A stretch of DNA of 64,000 nucleotides from Cardamine occulta (taxonomy: Eukaryota > Streptophyta > Magnoliopsida > Brassicales > Brassicaceae), in NCBI GenBank assembly GCA_028015245.1, contig CM051387.1, forward strand, positions 10,839,090-10,903,089, read 5' to 3'. Shown piece after piece: positions 33,238 to 44,565 of the stretch (within the stretch, counting starts at the first letter, position 1; every line of letters begins with the position of its first letter). The notes under the pieces were generated by a model that was not told the DNA's origin, searched no databases, and saw only the letters and a list, made by a program, of their open reading frames with translations. The position numbers and the translations under genes are program-made.

Positions 33238-35127
33238 TTACCCAAATCTCTTGGCAATGACAGGACGAACATCGTTGGCATCAGCCAATATCTCTAAGAA
33301 GGGAAGTAATGCAATCAGACCATCATCAGTTGGATCATCATACCAACTTTTGATAGGGATCCCATTATTTACTTGCAATCTGTACACCTGAAACAATAAC
33401 AATGAAGGTCCATGTTAAAAAAAAAACTAAACGAAACTACAACATTCTTCTCCTATTGGGAATGTGGGTGAGAAGCAAAAATAAATGAAACATAGGTACT
33501 GGAAAGAATCCTTCAGAACATACCTGTGGACAGTTGTCAACTATAGCCACTTTAGCTAGATCAAGACCCAAAACAGTTAAATCTTTGGTATAAATCCCCT
33601 CCGAAAGAATGCATGAATCCCGGTAAAAACGTTGCGATACAAACTTCCCATCTGGATCCAATATATCTAGAAGCTGAGAGGCATAGATGCTGTGGCTAGC
33701 AGTGAAGATGACAACATGAAACAGTTCAACTACCCGCTCCAAGAACCTGTAAAGGTGTGGTCTTTGTTTCACGTAAACCGTGTTGTCTTGCATATTAAAA
33801 GAGATTCGGAAAGAAAAGTCTGTATCTCTACAAGCTTCCAAAGTTGAATGGACCAGAGTTTCTGAAATAAGTCATTTTAAGATGATTAGTAAGTGTGGTT
33901 TGAGGATCCAAAATTGAATCTGTGACTAATAAGTTAAATCATATCATACCATCCAAATCAAGAACAAGGGTTACCGTCTTCTTTTTAAGTGAGTCTCTAG
34001 GCTGCATATCAGGGAAATAATTGAATACAACATCAGACAAGTCCGGTTGATTTCTTATGAAAACATGTGGATCAAAATCTTCAGTTTCTTCAGATTCAGT
34101 ATAAGCCTCTACTGCTTCCAAGTTTTGTGATCTTGAACGATTGAATGACATAAACAAGTCGTGTTTATCGACATTAACCCTGCTGTCCTCACTAGACTTA
34201 ACATCGTCACTGCTGGATGATCCATCTTCTAAGTAAGGTAATAGCATGTACTGCTCAGCTACATCGAGTAACACACTTGGCTCTGGAAAGATGTAATGAG
34301 GGAAGGGACTTATCTCGGTGAAAACATCAACGTTTCCACTCTCATAGAATGGTAAACTTGCAATTAGCACATCAGAGAGAAAGCAATCCGAAACGTTGTA
34401 AGATTGATTGTTACTGCTTTCATCAGCTCCCCACCTAGGCATTTCCCAGTGCATACTGTTTCCTGTTATAGATGAGAAAGCCATTATTAGATTACTAGAT
34501 ATTCATACTTAATCAAAACTGTAAAAAGTATGAGAATACCTCGATTAGTTTCAGTATAAAGTTCATCATCTAGAACAGGTGAAAATATTGTATCCATGTT
34601 TGACGCATAATTAGAGGCAATTTCCTGCAAAATGAATGTCCAATGTAAATAAAACTTTCCTCATACATACAAGCCAGCTTCACCAATGAAGAAACTTACC
34701 ATTTTTTCAACGGATTTAGAATCATCAAAGGGAGATACATATGCTTGAGATTGAGAACTGTCTTCAACTAATAGGTCTTTGGGTTCATTTGTTTCAACAT
34801 CCCTAGTAGACAAATCCAAACCTATACAAACCAACAGCATCATCAGAACATAATTACTTCAGTTAAAACAAATAATAAATACTCAGTCAAAAAACATATC
34901 ATGATGTTTCAGTGGAGACAATAAAAGAAACAAGCCTTGCCTATATTTTGCTCCTCATTGTTGTGGCAATTATGAGTAGCAGTGGCCAAGTGTTCCATTC
35001 GTTCCGATATATTGGTTTGAAAGCATGAATTTTTAAAATCCTTATGAGGTTTCTTACAAACACCAAGAAGCTTTTTTTCTCTTAACGAGTCTTTGCTTAT
35101 CTTGCTCTTCATTTTCAAAAATGGCAT
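33238..35127 (-). CDS. SSP4B: SCP1-like small phosphatase 4b
   Basis: HAD-superfamily protein phosphatase of the FCP/SCP1 class, which removes phosphate from the C-terminal repeats of RNA polymerase II in the nucleus. Six exons: 35127-34941, 34821-34700, 34624-34540, 34462-33950, 33861-33524 and 33387-33238, giving about 464 residues. The catalytic motif DLDETLVHSTLE (near residues 300-311) is split by intron 4 after DLD and is intact. Downstream landmarks are YVKQRPHLYRFLERV, VVIFTASHSIYA and VAIVDNCPQ. The N-terminal 290 residues are Ser/Asp/Glu-rich and variable. Intron 1 starts with GC rather than GT if this model is right. The start MPFLKMKSK is at 35127; a second Met lies five codons on. 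Name from synteny with At4g18140. Confidence 0.9.
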
Positions 35128-35853
35128 TGGCACTGAGCTGCAAAGGAACCGTCGAACCAGTAGCAGAATGCTACAAAACAAAGTCAAATTACAATCAGCA
35201 AGCTTCATTGATGAGTTTAAGAAACATAGAATCATACAAAAAAAGCTGCACAACAATTAGTAATTACAGAATGATATCAAGGCGGAATCGAAATCAAAAT
35301 TCAAAATTCAAAATTCAAGCTTACCATATAGCTAAGCGAAACCATAGATGATTTTTTTACAAACTCAAACTCTTCTCCAGAATAAGTTAACCGATAAAAA
35401 AAAAATCTAAAGCTAAATCAATAAAAAAAACCAATGAAATTTATAATTTATGATCCAGTATTGAATATTGCAGGTTTTTTAAGAAACTCAATCATTTACA
35501 TAAAACACTACGGAATAATAAATAGAAAGTCAAACACCAAATACGAAAACAAAATACAGTAAAATTTTAAAATCGAAAACTACAGATAAAAACAAAGAAT
35601 TCGATTGAGTTGAAGAAGAAGACCAAACCTGAGGAAGCAAGAGTTTTGTTTTTTCTTTTCACCTCTCTGGTTTTTTTAGCTTATAACGTTTTCTTATTGG
35701 ACGAAAGGGACGGCTACGATCAAATCTTTTGGTGGGCGGATTTTAACCAATTAAAACATGCCACGTATAAAGTTTTACTCACCCTTAGAACTTGACACGT
35801 TTGCTCCTTAAAAATATTTTTAATTTTGTTCCTTTTGTTAAAAGTTAAATTAA

Positions 35854-35866
35854 TGGGCTTAGGCCC
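35854..35866. promoter_or_regulatory. Site II pair in a divergent promoter
   Basis: TGGGCTTAGGCCC contains TGGGCT and GGCCC in opposite orientations, a TCP-type element that could serve both divergent genes. It lies about 730 bp from the SSP4b start codon and 630 bp from that of the DUF1296 gene. Confidence 0.45.
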
Positions 35867-36346
35867 GTACGTATGTTTTGCTAAGTAGGCCCCAAAAGGC
35901 GTCCTTATCCAGTATTTCCCATTATTCAATCATTAAAAACTCTCAGATTCTTACTCTCCACGCGTTATTACAGCGCGTGGACTTCATTGTCGAATCTAAA
36001 ATTCAAAATCTCAATTATTTTTTAACTTCTAAACCGAATCTCAGACAACAACTGTTCTAAAATTTGTAAATTTACTTCATCATTATCCAAACATTTAATT
36101 GTCTTTAAATGAAATCTGTTTTTTTATAAAAAGTTAGTACCTTTAAAAAGTAATTAACTACCAAAAGAAAAATTTATCAATTTTGTCAAATATTTATCTC
36201 TAAATTTCCATTTTTCATTACATAACTTTCCAAAAATTTGAATCTTTTACTTTTTTCCCAAAAACCATTAGCCCCAAACCCAAAGAGCAAAACAAAATAA
36301 AAAGAGGGGTTTTTTTTCTTCTTCTTCCAATACTCAAAGCCAAGAA

Positions 36347-36366
36347 CGAGAGAGAGAGAGAGAGAT
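36347..36366 (+). repeat. (GA)n run in leader
   Basis: GAGAGAGAGAGAGAGAGA just upstream of the GIP1-like start codon, in the probable 5' untranslated leader. Confidence 0.85.
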
Positions 36367-36495
36367 ATCGAGAAACGAGAATACTTTTTCGTTTGCAGAA
36401 TCGTGACTGTGGAGAGCTCGAGAAGGATTTGTGAGTCGAGGAAATTTACATTTCAGATCTGATTCGTATTTTCCGGTAATCCGGAGAGAGAAATA

Positions 36496-39400
36496 ATGGG
36501 CGGTCGAGGCGGTGGCGTAGGCGGCGTTAGTAACGCAAACGCGGGTGTTCCGGCGTCTAAGAGAAAGGTTGTTCAGAGTTTAAAAGAGATCGTAAACTGT
36601 TCTGAGTTAGAGATCTATGCGATGCTTGTGGAGTGCGATATGGATCCTGATGAAGCTGTTAGTCGTCTCCTTTCTCAAGGTTTCTTTCTTCAACCTGCCC
36701 TAAAATTTTCTCCCTTTTTTTCAATTGGGTTAAGCTTCGAATTTGTTTTTGTGGAAGTAGAAGAGCATAAAAATCAAAACTTTGAAAGGGTTTCTCTAGA
36801 GTTTATTTCTTTCTTAAGTTTCTGAAGAGTTTTGTTTTTGTTTCTAATATGTCATCACTTGTGTAAGAGAATGTCAGAACTTTACTTTTCTCCTTATGTT
36901 TCTTGAAATGGTAAAGTTTTGGGATTTGGTTGAATATCAATTTGGTACCTGTTTCCGGAAAGAACATAAAAATCAGTTTTTTTTTTGCTTTTTTTGCTTG
37001 GTTGATTATGTATTCAATTTCAGTTTCTTATAATGCTGCTTCGTTAAATCATTTTCAGATACATTTCATGAGGTGAAGAGCAAACGAGACAAAAAGAAAG
37101 AGGTTTGTGGATAACAGAAAACAAACTACCAACTAATTTAGTTAGGAAGATTGTTATATCTAAATTCCAACTACTCTAGTTTTCAGATACTAATTGATGA
37201 TGATTTTCTTCTTGTCTTATTTGCTTCTTTGGTTAGACCAAAGACCCTGCAGACTCATGGACGCGTAACATCCCAAATCGTGGAGCTAGAAGCTTTAATG
37301 ACAGCTACAACACCTCTCGAGGAGGCGGAAACAAGTATAACTCTAATGGTAATAAGAAGAGAGTTTTCTCTTTTTACTTATGGTTGTTGTGGTTTTGGTT
37401 ATCTCATGAAATGTATTAACTTGTTGCTGGATTTTGGTTCAGAGACGGGAAGTGGTCAAGGTATACTTCCAAACAGAAGAGAAAATGGAGCTCGTAATCA
37501 TTGGACTGGCTCTTCTTTATCATCTGGTGTTCTTGGACGTCAACCTCCATCAAACAGGTTCTTCTTCCCTTCATGTGGTCTTTTGATTGGTATTTGATTT
37601 TGTTTAAAATGTCATTGTTTTTGTTGTTATCTTAGTATCTTCTTTGCTTTGCAGTGTTCCTGCAAGTTCTGAAGTCAAGAAAGCATCAATAGAGCCGAGT
37701 GAGACAGTTACTTCGTCTTCGCTGCCTACTCCTGCGTATCAATCTGCTTGGGTCAATGCTAACCCTGGGCAAAAAACTTTGGCTGAAATTGTGAAAATGG
37801 GTATGCCTAACCAGCAGAAGAATGTTGTCTTGCCTCGTTCATCAGAGGCTCAAGAAAGTGGAAGTAAAGCCCCTTTGAAAGATGAATGGCCTTCAATTGA
37901 GAAGCAAGATGTTTCTTATCCTTCAGCCAATGCTTGGAAACCATCTGCTGAATCTAAGATGTCTGCTGAGCAATTTAGTGAGTCTCAACATCTGGATGAG
38001 ACTCATTTGGATGACCACCACCACGAAGCAATAACAAATGAAGTTGGGTCTCCTCCTGATGCGGATCACATTTCACCTGCTTCAATTTCAAGCAGAAACT
38101 TGCTTGACGATGATTCTAGAGAATCCTCAGTATGTGGAGATGAAAATATAAACAAAGCGGAGAGACATTCTTATGAGGAAAATGGAGGTGATATTTTAAT
38201 TCTTTGTGTTTTTCTTTTTCTTTAAGCTCTTTCTTCCTCTTTGTCCATGTTTTTTGAGGTCTGTTTTGTTTTCCGCTATTTTCAGATGAAGATGTTTCCG
38301 CATCTGTTGCTACCGGTTTTCAGCAACTTACTATTGACAATGAAGAAGAGCAGGAATCATTACCGAAAGAAGACAAACCTGCGGTGATAATCCCCAATCA
38401 CCTGCAAATCCATAGCTCGGAATGCTCGCACCTAATGTTTGGTAGTTTTGGCTCTGGGATAAAATCTGGCCAAGCTAGTGCCTTGAATGATAATTTGGAT
38501 GAACCACTAGAACCAGAGGATGATTCATCATTCAGACATCCTGAAACTAACTTCTATGGAGAGGAAGAAGAAGAACAGCTGAGAAATGCCACTACTAATG
38601 ACCAAGCTTCCTATCAAATCGATTCAAGTGCCCGGAATTACCAATCTGCCACGGATTCTGAGACAGAAGCAGTACAACATGAACCTCAAGAAGGTCATCT
38701 GTACAAGTTTTCATCTTCCGCAGATTATGGATTTGAGAACAGTCAACAGTTGAATCCTCCATCAGAAACAAATCCTCAAATGCAGAATCTCGATACCTTC
38801 CCCAATGTAATGGTAAAAGAAGGCACTATTCATCCTAATAATTCATTACACAATCAAAATATCACTGGAATATTCATAACCATCTCTGCTTCTTCTTGTT
38901 TTTCATAATGTTCAGCAGCAAGGATATACAAGTTCGTTACCCAACACTCTGCTACCATCAGGCATTCAAGATCCAAGAGAATCCGATCTTCATTACTCAC
39001 CTTTCCAAACGAAATACAACACTGCTACTCCCTCTTCACTTAGCGGTCCATCAATTTCCATGGCTGAGGTAACCAAAATCCCTTTTCTCTTTCCATATAA
39101 ACATATTCCAAGCTTTCCTCTATCATTTCTTATAAAAAAACTTGGCAGGCACTAAGAGCTGCGAATATGTCTCCTCAAAACGCAATGCCAAGTGCAGGAC
39201 AACAAGCAGCTGCTCTTGCACAACACATTGCCTTAAACCCATACACTCATCAGCCTGGGATGGCGCTAGGGCCTTATGGTAATTTGATAAGCTATCCATT
39301 CATGCCACAGAGTTACAACCCTTACTTGGCTTCAGGCTTTCAGCAGTTTCCCGCTGGTAACCATCAGTCTTTACCTGGTATGCTTCCGCAATACAAAACT

Positions 39401-40378
39401 CAAGCAACCGCTCCTTCTGCTCCTATGCCTTCTGCCTATGGGTTTGGAGGTGGTGCCGCCTCGAGTAACAACTTCCCTTTGAATCCCACTAGTGCTGCAA
39501 ACTCTTATGAAGATGTGTTGAACTCACAGTTTAAGGATAGCAATCACTTGGCAGCATCACTTCAGCAGCAGGTAAACCATGAAATTCATCTCATACATAC
39601 TTTAATCTTGTTGGTGTGAGCATTTGAAATTTTGGTTCTGTTCGGTTTTCTTGGTTTAGTTGGTGGAGAGTTTTTTAATAGAGAACCAAATTTTTGTCTC
39701 GGTTTGGTTTCTCATGGGTTTGGCTCAGTTTGGTTTATACCTAACTAGAATTGAAATTTTGTTTGGAACTGTTTGGTTTTAAGAAAATTAGTTTAGTTTG
39801 GTTTCTGGTTAGTTTGGTTTTGGATAAATAGATAGATAACTAAAACTTGAAATAACATTTTTTTAGTTAAAATTGTATTAATAATAAATTTTCATCTTTT
39901 TGATTTGGTTGTGATTTGGTTTTGGATGGTTAAGGTTTATTCGGTGCTGACCGGGTTTGGTTTTCGGGTCAAAATTTTTGTAGTGGTGTTATTTGTGCTC
40001 CATCTCTGTTTTGCAAACCTTAACCTGTAGGTTTCGTTTTTGTTATTTGATCCGCAGAACGAAAACTCTGCAGCATGGCATCAAGGACAACAACCAAACT
40101 CGCGAGTGGTTCCAGGAAGCGGATATTACAGCTTCCCAGGTCTTCAGAATCAGCAGCCTCCTGGTTTTCGTCAAGCTCAACAACTGCAGCAGCAGCAGCA
40201 ACAGCAGCCATCTCAACAACAGCAACAACAGCATTTTGGAGGACATGGCTATGTCAGTCCTTATCATTCACAAGCTGGAATGTCATTAGAACAGCTCCAT
40301 CACCAACACCAACAACAACAAAACGCTAGAGATGCGTCTAAACAGAACCAACAACAGTTATGGCCCAACAATTACTGA
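36496..40378 (+). CDS. GBF-interacting protein 1-like (DUF1296)
   Basis: Protein of the DUF1296 / GIP1-like family; GIP1 members bind G-box factors and act as nuclear co-regulators, but this member's function is unknown. Nine exons join in frame: 36496-36679, 37059-37102, 37237-37348, 37443-37557, 37655-38187, 38286-38812, 38916-39068, 39149-39571 and 40058-40378, giving about 803 residues. The N-terminal DUF1296 region (residues ~20-75: KRKVVQSLKEIVNCSELEIY, then AVSRLLSQDTFHEVK) looks like a UBA-like three-helix domain. The middle is Ser/Pro/Glu-rich. The C-terminus is Gln-rich, with two poly-Gln tracts from CAG/CAA repeats. Exon 7 starts with a NAGNAG acceptor. Synteny suggests At4g18150. 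Confidence 0.88.
39630..39985 (+). repeat. GGTTTGGTTT-rich degenerate repeat in intron 8
   Basis: More than ten near-copies of (C/T)GGTTTGGTTT-like words lie in intron 8 of the DUF1296 gene, making it the longest intron there (486 bp). This strand-biased low-complexity sequence is often a transposon end or simple expansion in Brassicaceae; no terminal repeats were found. Confidence 0.55.
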
Positions 40379-42772
40379 TCAAAAACAATCAATCACCTCT
40401 TTCCCCTTTATTCACATCTCTCATTCCTTAGCAGCGATGGGACGATTCCGAGGGTGTGAAAATGGCCGATGTGTTGTGTGTTTGTGGTTTTGGGGTAAGG
40501 TCTTATGAAGGGTTTCGTGAGAGACCTTGAATGACTTAGCTTTGTTTACTTGGCTAACCCTTCTTTGTATTACTAAAAAAACTCTGTTTCTTTTTCTTGC
40601 TTCTTACCCTTTTATCCTTTTCAACTCTTCAATCTTGACATACTATATATTAGACCAAACTGCATAGTAAAGATCGTTTTGTCTTGGACTGGAATTGTCT
40701 GGCTTGTATCCTTTAGTTAACCTTGGATTGTCCTTGGCTAACTACGGTTACCTTGCAGTATTAGGGTTTAATCGAGACTAAAATTTAACAACAAGGTTCA
40801 AAAAACTTTAATTAGCTATAACGACAGCTAATCATGTTGACATATTTGGTCTCCGAAGTCTATTTTCCGATTCGGAAACATGATGAAAAACGCGTTTTTA
40901 AAAACCGTCATTTGTAAACGCGATGGAAATGTCTCTTTACGTTTCGGAAACGCGATGAAAACTTATTTTTATTTTATTTAAAACCTTATTAAATAAATAA
41001 TTTTAAAACATAAAATATGCATGATATATATATATTTTACCTTAAAATCCTAACAAATTAATAAAATAAAGTATTTATTGGATTTTTGTTGTTTCAAATA
41101 TTTTTAATATGATTTTTATGTTTCACTATATTTTTAAATTATATATATTATATTTTAATTATATATATGTATTAAAAATATTTTTTTTATTCTGCCCAAT
41201 GCATTATAATCACCATGTTCAACTTATATTTTTATAATTATAAATATATATATATATTTCTAACAAGTATCCGTTATCTAATTTTTTGAAAAAAAATCAT
41301 TTCCATATTTACATACTTCCGTTTCCATGCTCTCGTTTTTGTTTTTGTTGTTTTTGATGTTGAAACTGTTTTTCTGTATCCGTGGGCAATGAGTTTCGAT
41401 GCTCTTTGGTACTAGCCTACACTCGACACATAATTAATTGGATAGTTAAATAGAGCTGTACTTGTCTAATCCGGGAAACCACGTCATGTGAGATTTGTTG
41501 AGAAAGCGACACATCTTGCCGTTTTATTTATTCTCAGCTCCAAATGTCAAGTCGTGTTTAGTAATAGGAAGAGGCGCCGTGCCGTTTTGTCAAACAAAGT
41601 TGATTCCTAATTTATATATTTAGTTCAGTCGAGGTGTTTACTGTTTAGTAGTATTCAAATTTTAAAACTTGACCTAGTAATTTAATTTAACTTTCTCAAC
41701 CAACCTGAAGCCTTTGAGTCTTTGACTATACAACTTAAAATACAAAAGCTTACTTTTGTTTGTTAATTAAAATACAAAAACTTAAAAGAGAGAAACTTTA
41801 AATGTACATGCGGCTATCTTAATCCAATGCATTTTCATAATCCAAATACAAATTTACTACCTCATGGTTAATTATTTTTCGTACACACTAGTTTACGTCA
41901 AACGGATTCAAACCATTACTATCGACTTTGAATATCAAAATTGATGTAAACCAAAATCTTTTGATAAAGTATTAGTGGTTTAAAACATTGCTCGAGTGAT
42001 AGAAAACCAAAATTTAATATTAGTGTAGACAATCAATCGTTATAAGTTATAAGGGCACCTTTTCAAATAGTTCCAAGAAAACCAATTCAAATATCAATCA
42101 GCATCTGTATTTTGTCATTTGTGCATCTAGTCTTCTATAAATAATAGTATTACTGAAGAAGACCCCGTATTATTGCAATAATACCATATATTATAAGCTT
42201 TACAGTAATGTTTCCATAATTTTATTTTGCCTAATTGCATTATATCATATTTTATTTAGAAGTTTGATTGTGTTTTAAAATATAAAATGTTCTCACATTT
42301 TAATGTATCTTTTTTACTTTATTAAATATTATGTGACTAATAATAATTTACAATTTTTTATAATTAATTAAATTATTTTTGTTTATATATTAAATAATAT
42401 TTTTTAAAAATAAAAGTAATTTTTTAATATGCGTGTTTTAAACCAAAACATCTTATATTTTGAAATAGATGGAGTATTTAAGATCTCTATATTTAATGTA
42501 ATGAATATATATATAAAAACATTGATTCCTTCTCTAAAAATGTAATAGCCACAAGAAACTAAAGAAAGCGCCATTTCTGCTTCGATCCTTGTGATAAAGC
42601 TTCTTCCCTTTTTTTCCCACGCTTTTCGCTTCACCTCTTACCTTTCTCTTCGCTTCAAATCCCTAAAATCGCCGCTTTTATATCAAAAATCAGAAACAAT
42701 TTCCCGATAATTTTGTAACCTCAATCGGAAAAAAAACCTCTCCCGGTTTACCGGCAAAAAAAACAACCCAGT
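40379..42772. other. Intergenic DNA, GIP1-like trailer and TPK3 promoter
   Basis: About 2.4 kb without a credible gene. The first 250 bp are the trailer of the DUF1296 gene. Positions 40865-40965 hold repeated GGAAACGCGATG-like words and 41265-41345 similar ATTTCCAT/CCGTTTCC words on the other strand, which may be the two ends of an old mobile element. The rest is very AT-rich. The last 150 bp have the look of a leader. Confidence 0.45.
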
Positions 42773-44565
42773 ATGTCCAACGATGGAAGTAGCGGCGGTA
42801 ACAATAAGGACCCTTTCCTTCAATACTTTACTAATAGCCCTAGATTGAAAAAACCAGCACAGCTTCTATTTCCATTACCAGAAGACGGCGAAGTCGCGAT
42901 TCCGATTCCGATTCCGAAGCCGATGACACCATCGGAGTTCAAAGACCGTTTAATCTTCGGACCTTTCTCACGCTCCCCTCGAGATTCATCTCAATTCATA
43001 GATTCCATCTCTCAAAAACCTTCACCGTCGTCTTCCTCCTCCGCCGCCGTCGGAGTTAATCCATTCTCCGATTCCTCAACACTAGAACCTCTCCTCCCAC
43101 CACAACAACAACAACAAAAACAACCGGAGCCATGGCTTTCCGATTACAATTCGAATCAATCTTACGGCCACGCACTACACCGATCCAAAACCGCACCAGC
43201 AATGGCTGTAATCAATGATCTTCATCACCCAATTCGTTCAAAAGATCCAACGGAGACTTCAAGATCTGTAGTAAGACAAGCTTTTGCTCTTCTCGTTGTG
43301 TATCTCTCCTTAGGTGTGCTTATCTATTGGCTCAATCGTGATCATTACGTTGTGAATCAGACTCATCCTGTAGTTGATGGATTATACTTTTGTATCGTTA
43401 CAATGTGTACGATTGGTTATGGAGATATCACTCCAAACAGTGTTGTTACTAAGCTCTTCTCGATCATGTTTGTGCTTGTTGGGTTTGGTTTCATTGATAT
43501 TTTGCTTAGTGGGATGGTCTCTTATGTTCTTGATCTTCAAGAAAGCTATATGTTAGACTCTGCTAAGAGGAGAGACGAGCCGGATAAGGCGGGATCGTAT
43601 ATAATCGATGTCAAGAAAGGAAGAATGAGGATTAGGTTGAAAGTGGGTTTAGCATTGGGTGTTGTGGTTTTGTGTATTGGTGTTGGGATTGGCATAATGC
43701 ATTTCATTGAGAAAATCGGGTGGTTGGATTCGTTTTATCTTTCGGTTATGTCGGTTACTACTGTTGGGTATGGAGATCGGGCTTTTAAGACATTGCCTGG
43801 TAGGCTTTTCGCTGCGATATGGCTGCTTGTGTCTACGTTAGCTGTGGCTCGGGCTTTTCTGTACTTGGCTGAGGCGAGAGTGGATAAGAGGAATAGGGAA
43901 CGGGCGAAGAAAGTGCTTTGTGAGACAATGTCTGTCTCTCAGTTTTTTGCTGCAGATATTGATAACAATGGCTGTGTGAGGTATTTTGACTCATTTCCCT
44001 ATCCATTGTATATGCTCTGACACACTCCTTAGGAGTTATCCAAGATATTTTGTCTTTGATATTAGTGTTTCCAATTTTGTTCGTGTAGAGGATCTTTGAT
44101 AATGAAAACATTCCTAGCTCTTAAGTTTATTAGAATGTTGAAGGTGTTAGATTTCTGAGTTAATGCATCTTATACGTTTCTTTTCATAAATCTTTGTTTT
44201 TGCAAGAACATAAACTATGTTCTTGCTCGAAGATGAAGATCTATGAATAGGATATGCCAAAGCATCGTTATTTTGTCATTGTGATCATTTAGATTATGAT
44301 GTTTTCGATTGAGAAAGGGAGGCTTAGTGGCATTTTTGGATATAACACATGCAAATGCTTCGCTTGCAAACTCAAATCTGAGATATCTTTCTGTGTTTTT
44401 GGTGTTTGCAGTAAAGCAGAGTATGTGATTTACAAACTGAAGGAGATGGAGAAAATAACCGATAAGGACATAATTCCAATCTCCAAACAGTTTGACAAAC
44501 TCGACCGGTGCAGCAACGGAAAGATTACTCTTTTAGATCTCTTGGACAGTAGCAGTGGCGATTGA
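42773..44565 (+). CDS. TPK3: Two-pore potassium channel TPK3 (KCO6)
   Basis: Two-pore K+ channel of the plant TPK family, placed in the tonoplast or thylakoid membrane, carrying K+ to balance charge. Two exons, 42773-43980 and 44412-44565, join in frame to 453 residues. Each pore has a K+ selectivity filter: TIGYGD near residue 213 and TVGYGD near 330. Four membrane helices surround them. A 14-3-3-type site (HRSKTAPAM, near residue 137) lies in the N-terminal cytosolic part, which is rich in Pro and Gln. The C-terminus holds two EF hands: DIDNNGCVSKAE (near 396), canonical and split by the intron, and DRCSNGKITLLD, which lacks the usual acid at loop position 3. The start MSNDGSSGGN is the first ATG. 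Name from synteny with At4g18160. Confidence 0.92.

Larger units (their letters stand above)
35128..36495. promoter_or_regulatory. Bidirectional region SSP4b / GIP1-like
   Basis: This 1.37-kb region separates divergent genes and must hold both promoters and leaders. A site II pair lies at 35854-35866. From 36340 a GA-rich leader leads into the GIP1-like gene. The rest is AT-rich and no gene is seen. Confidence 0.5.

Noticed and set aside
40020..40267. Minus-strand and alternative-frame Ala/Leu-rich open frames over the CAG repeats
   Set aside because: CAG/CAA repeats are open in every frame; only the plus-strand Gln frame joins the preceding exon correctly.
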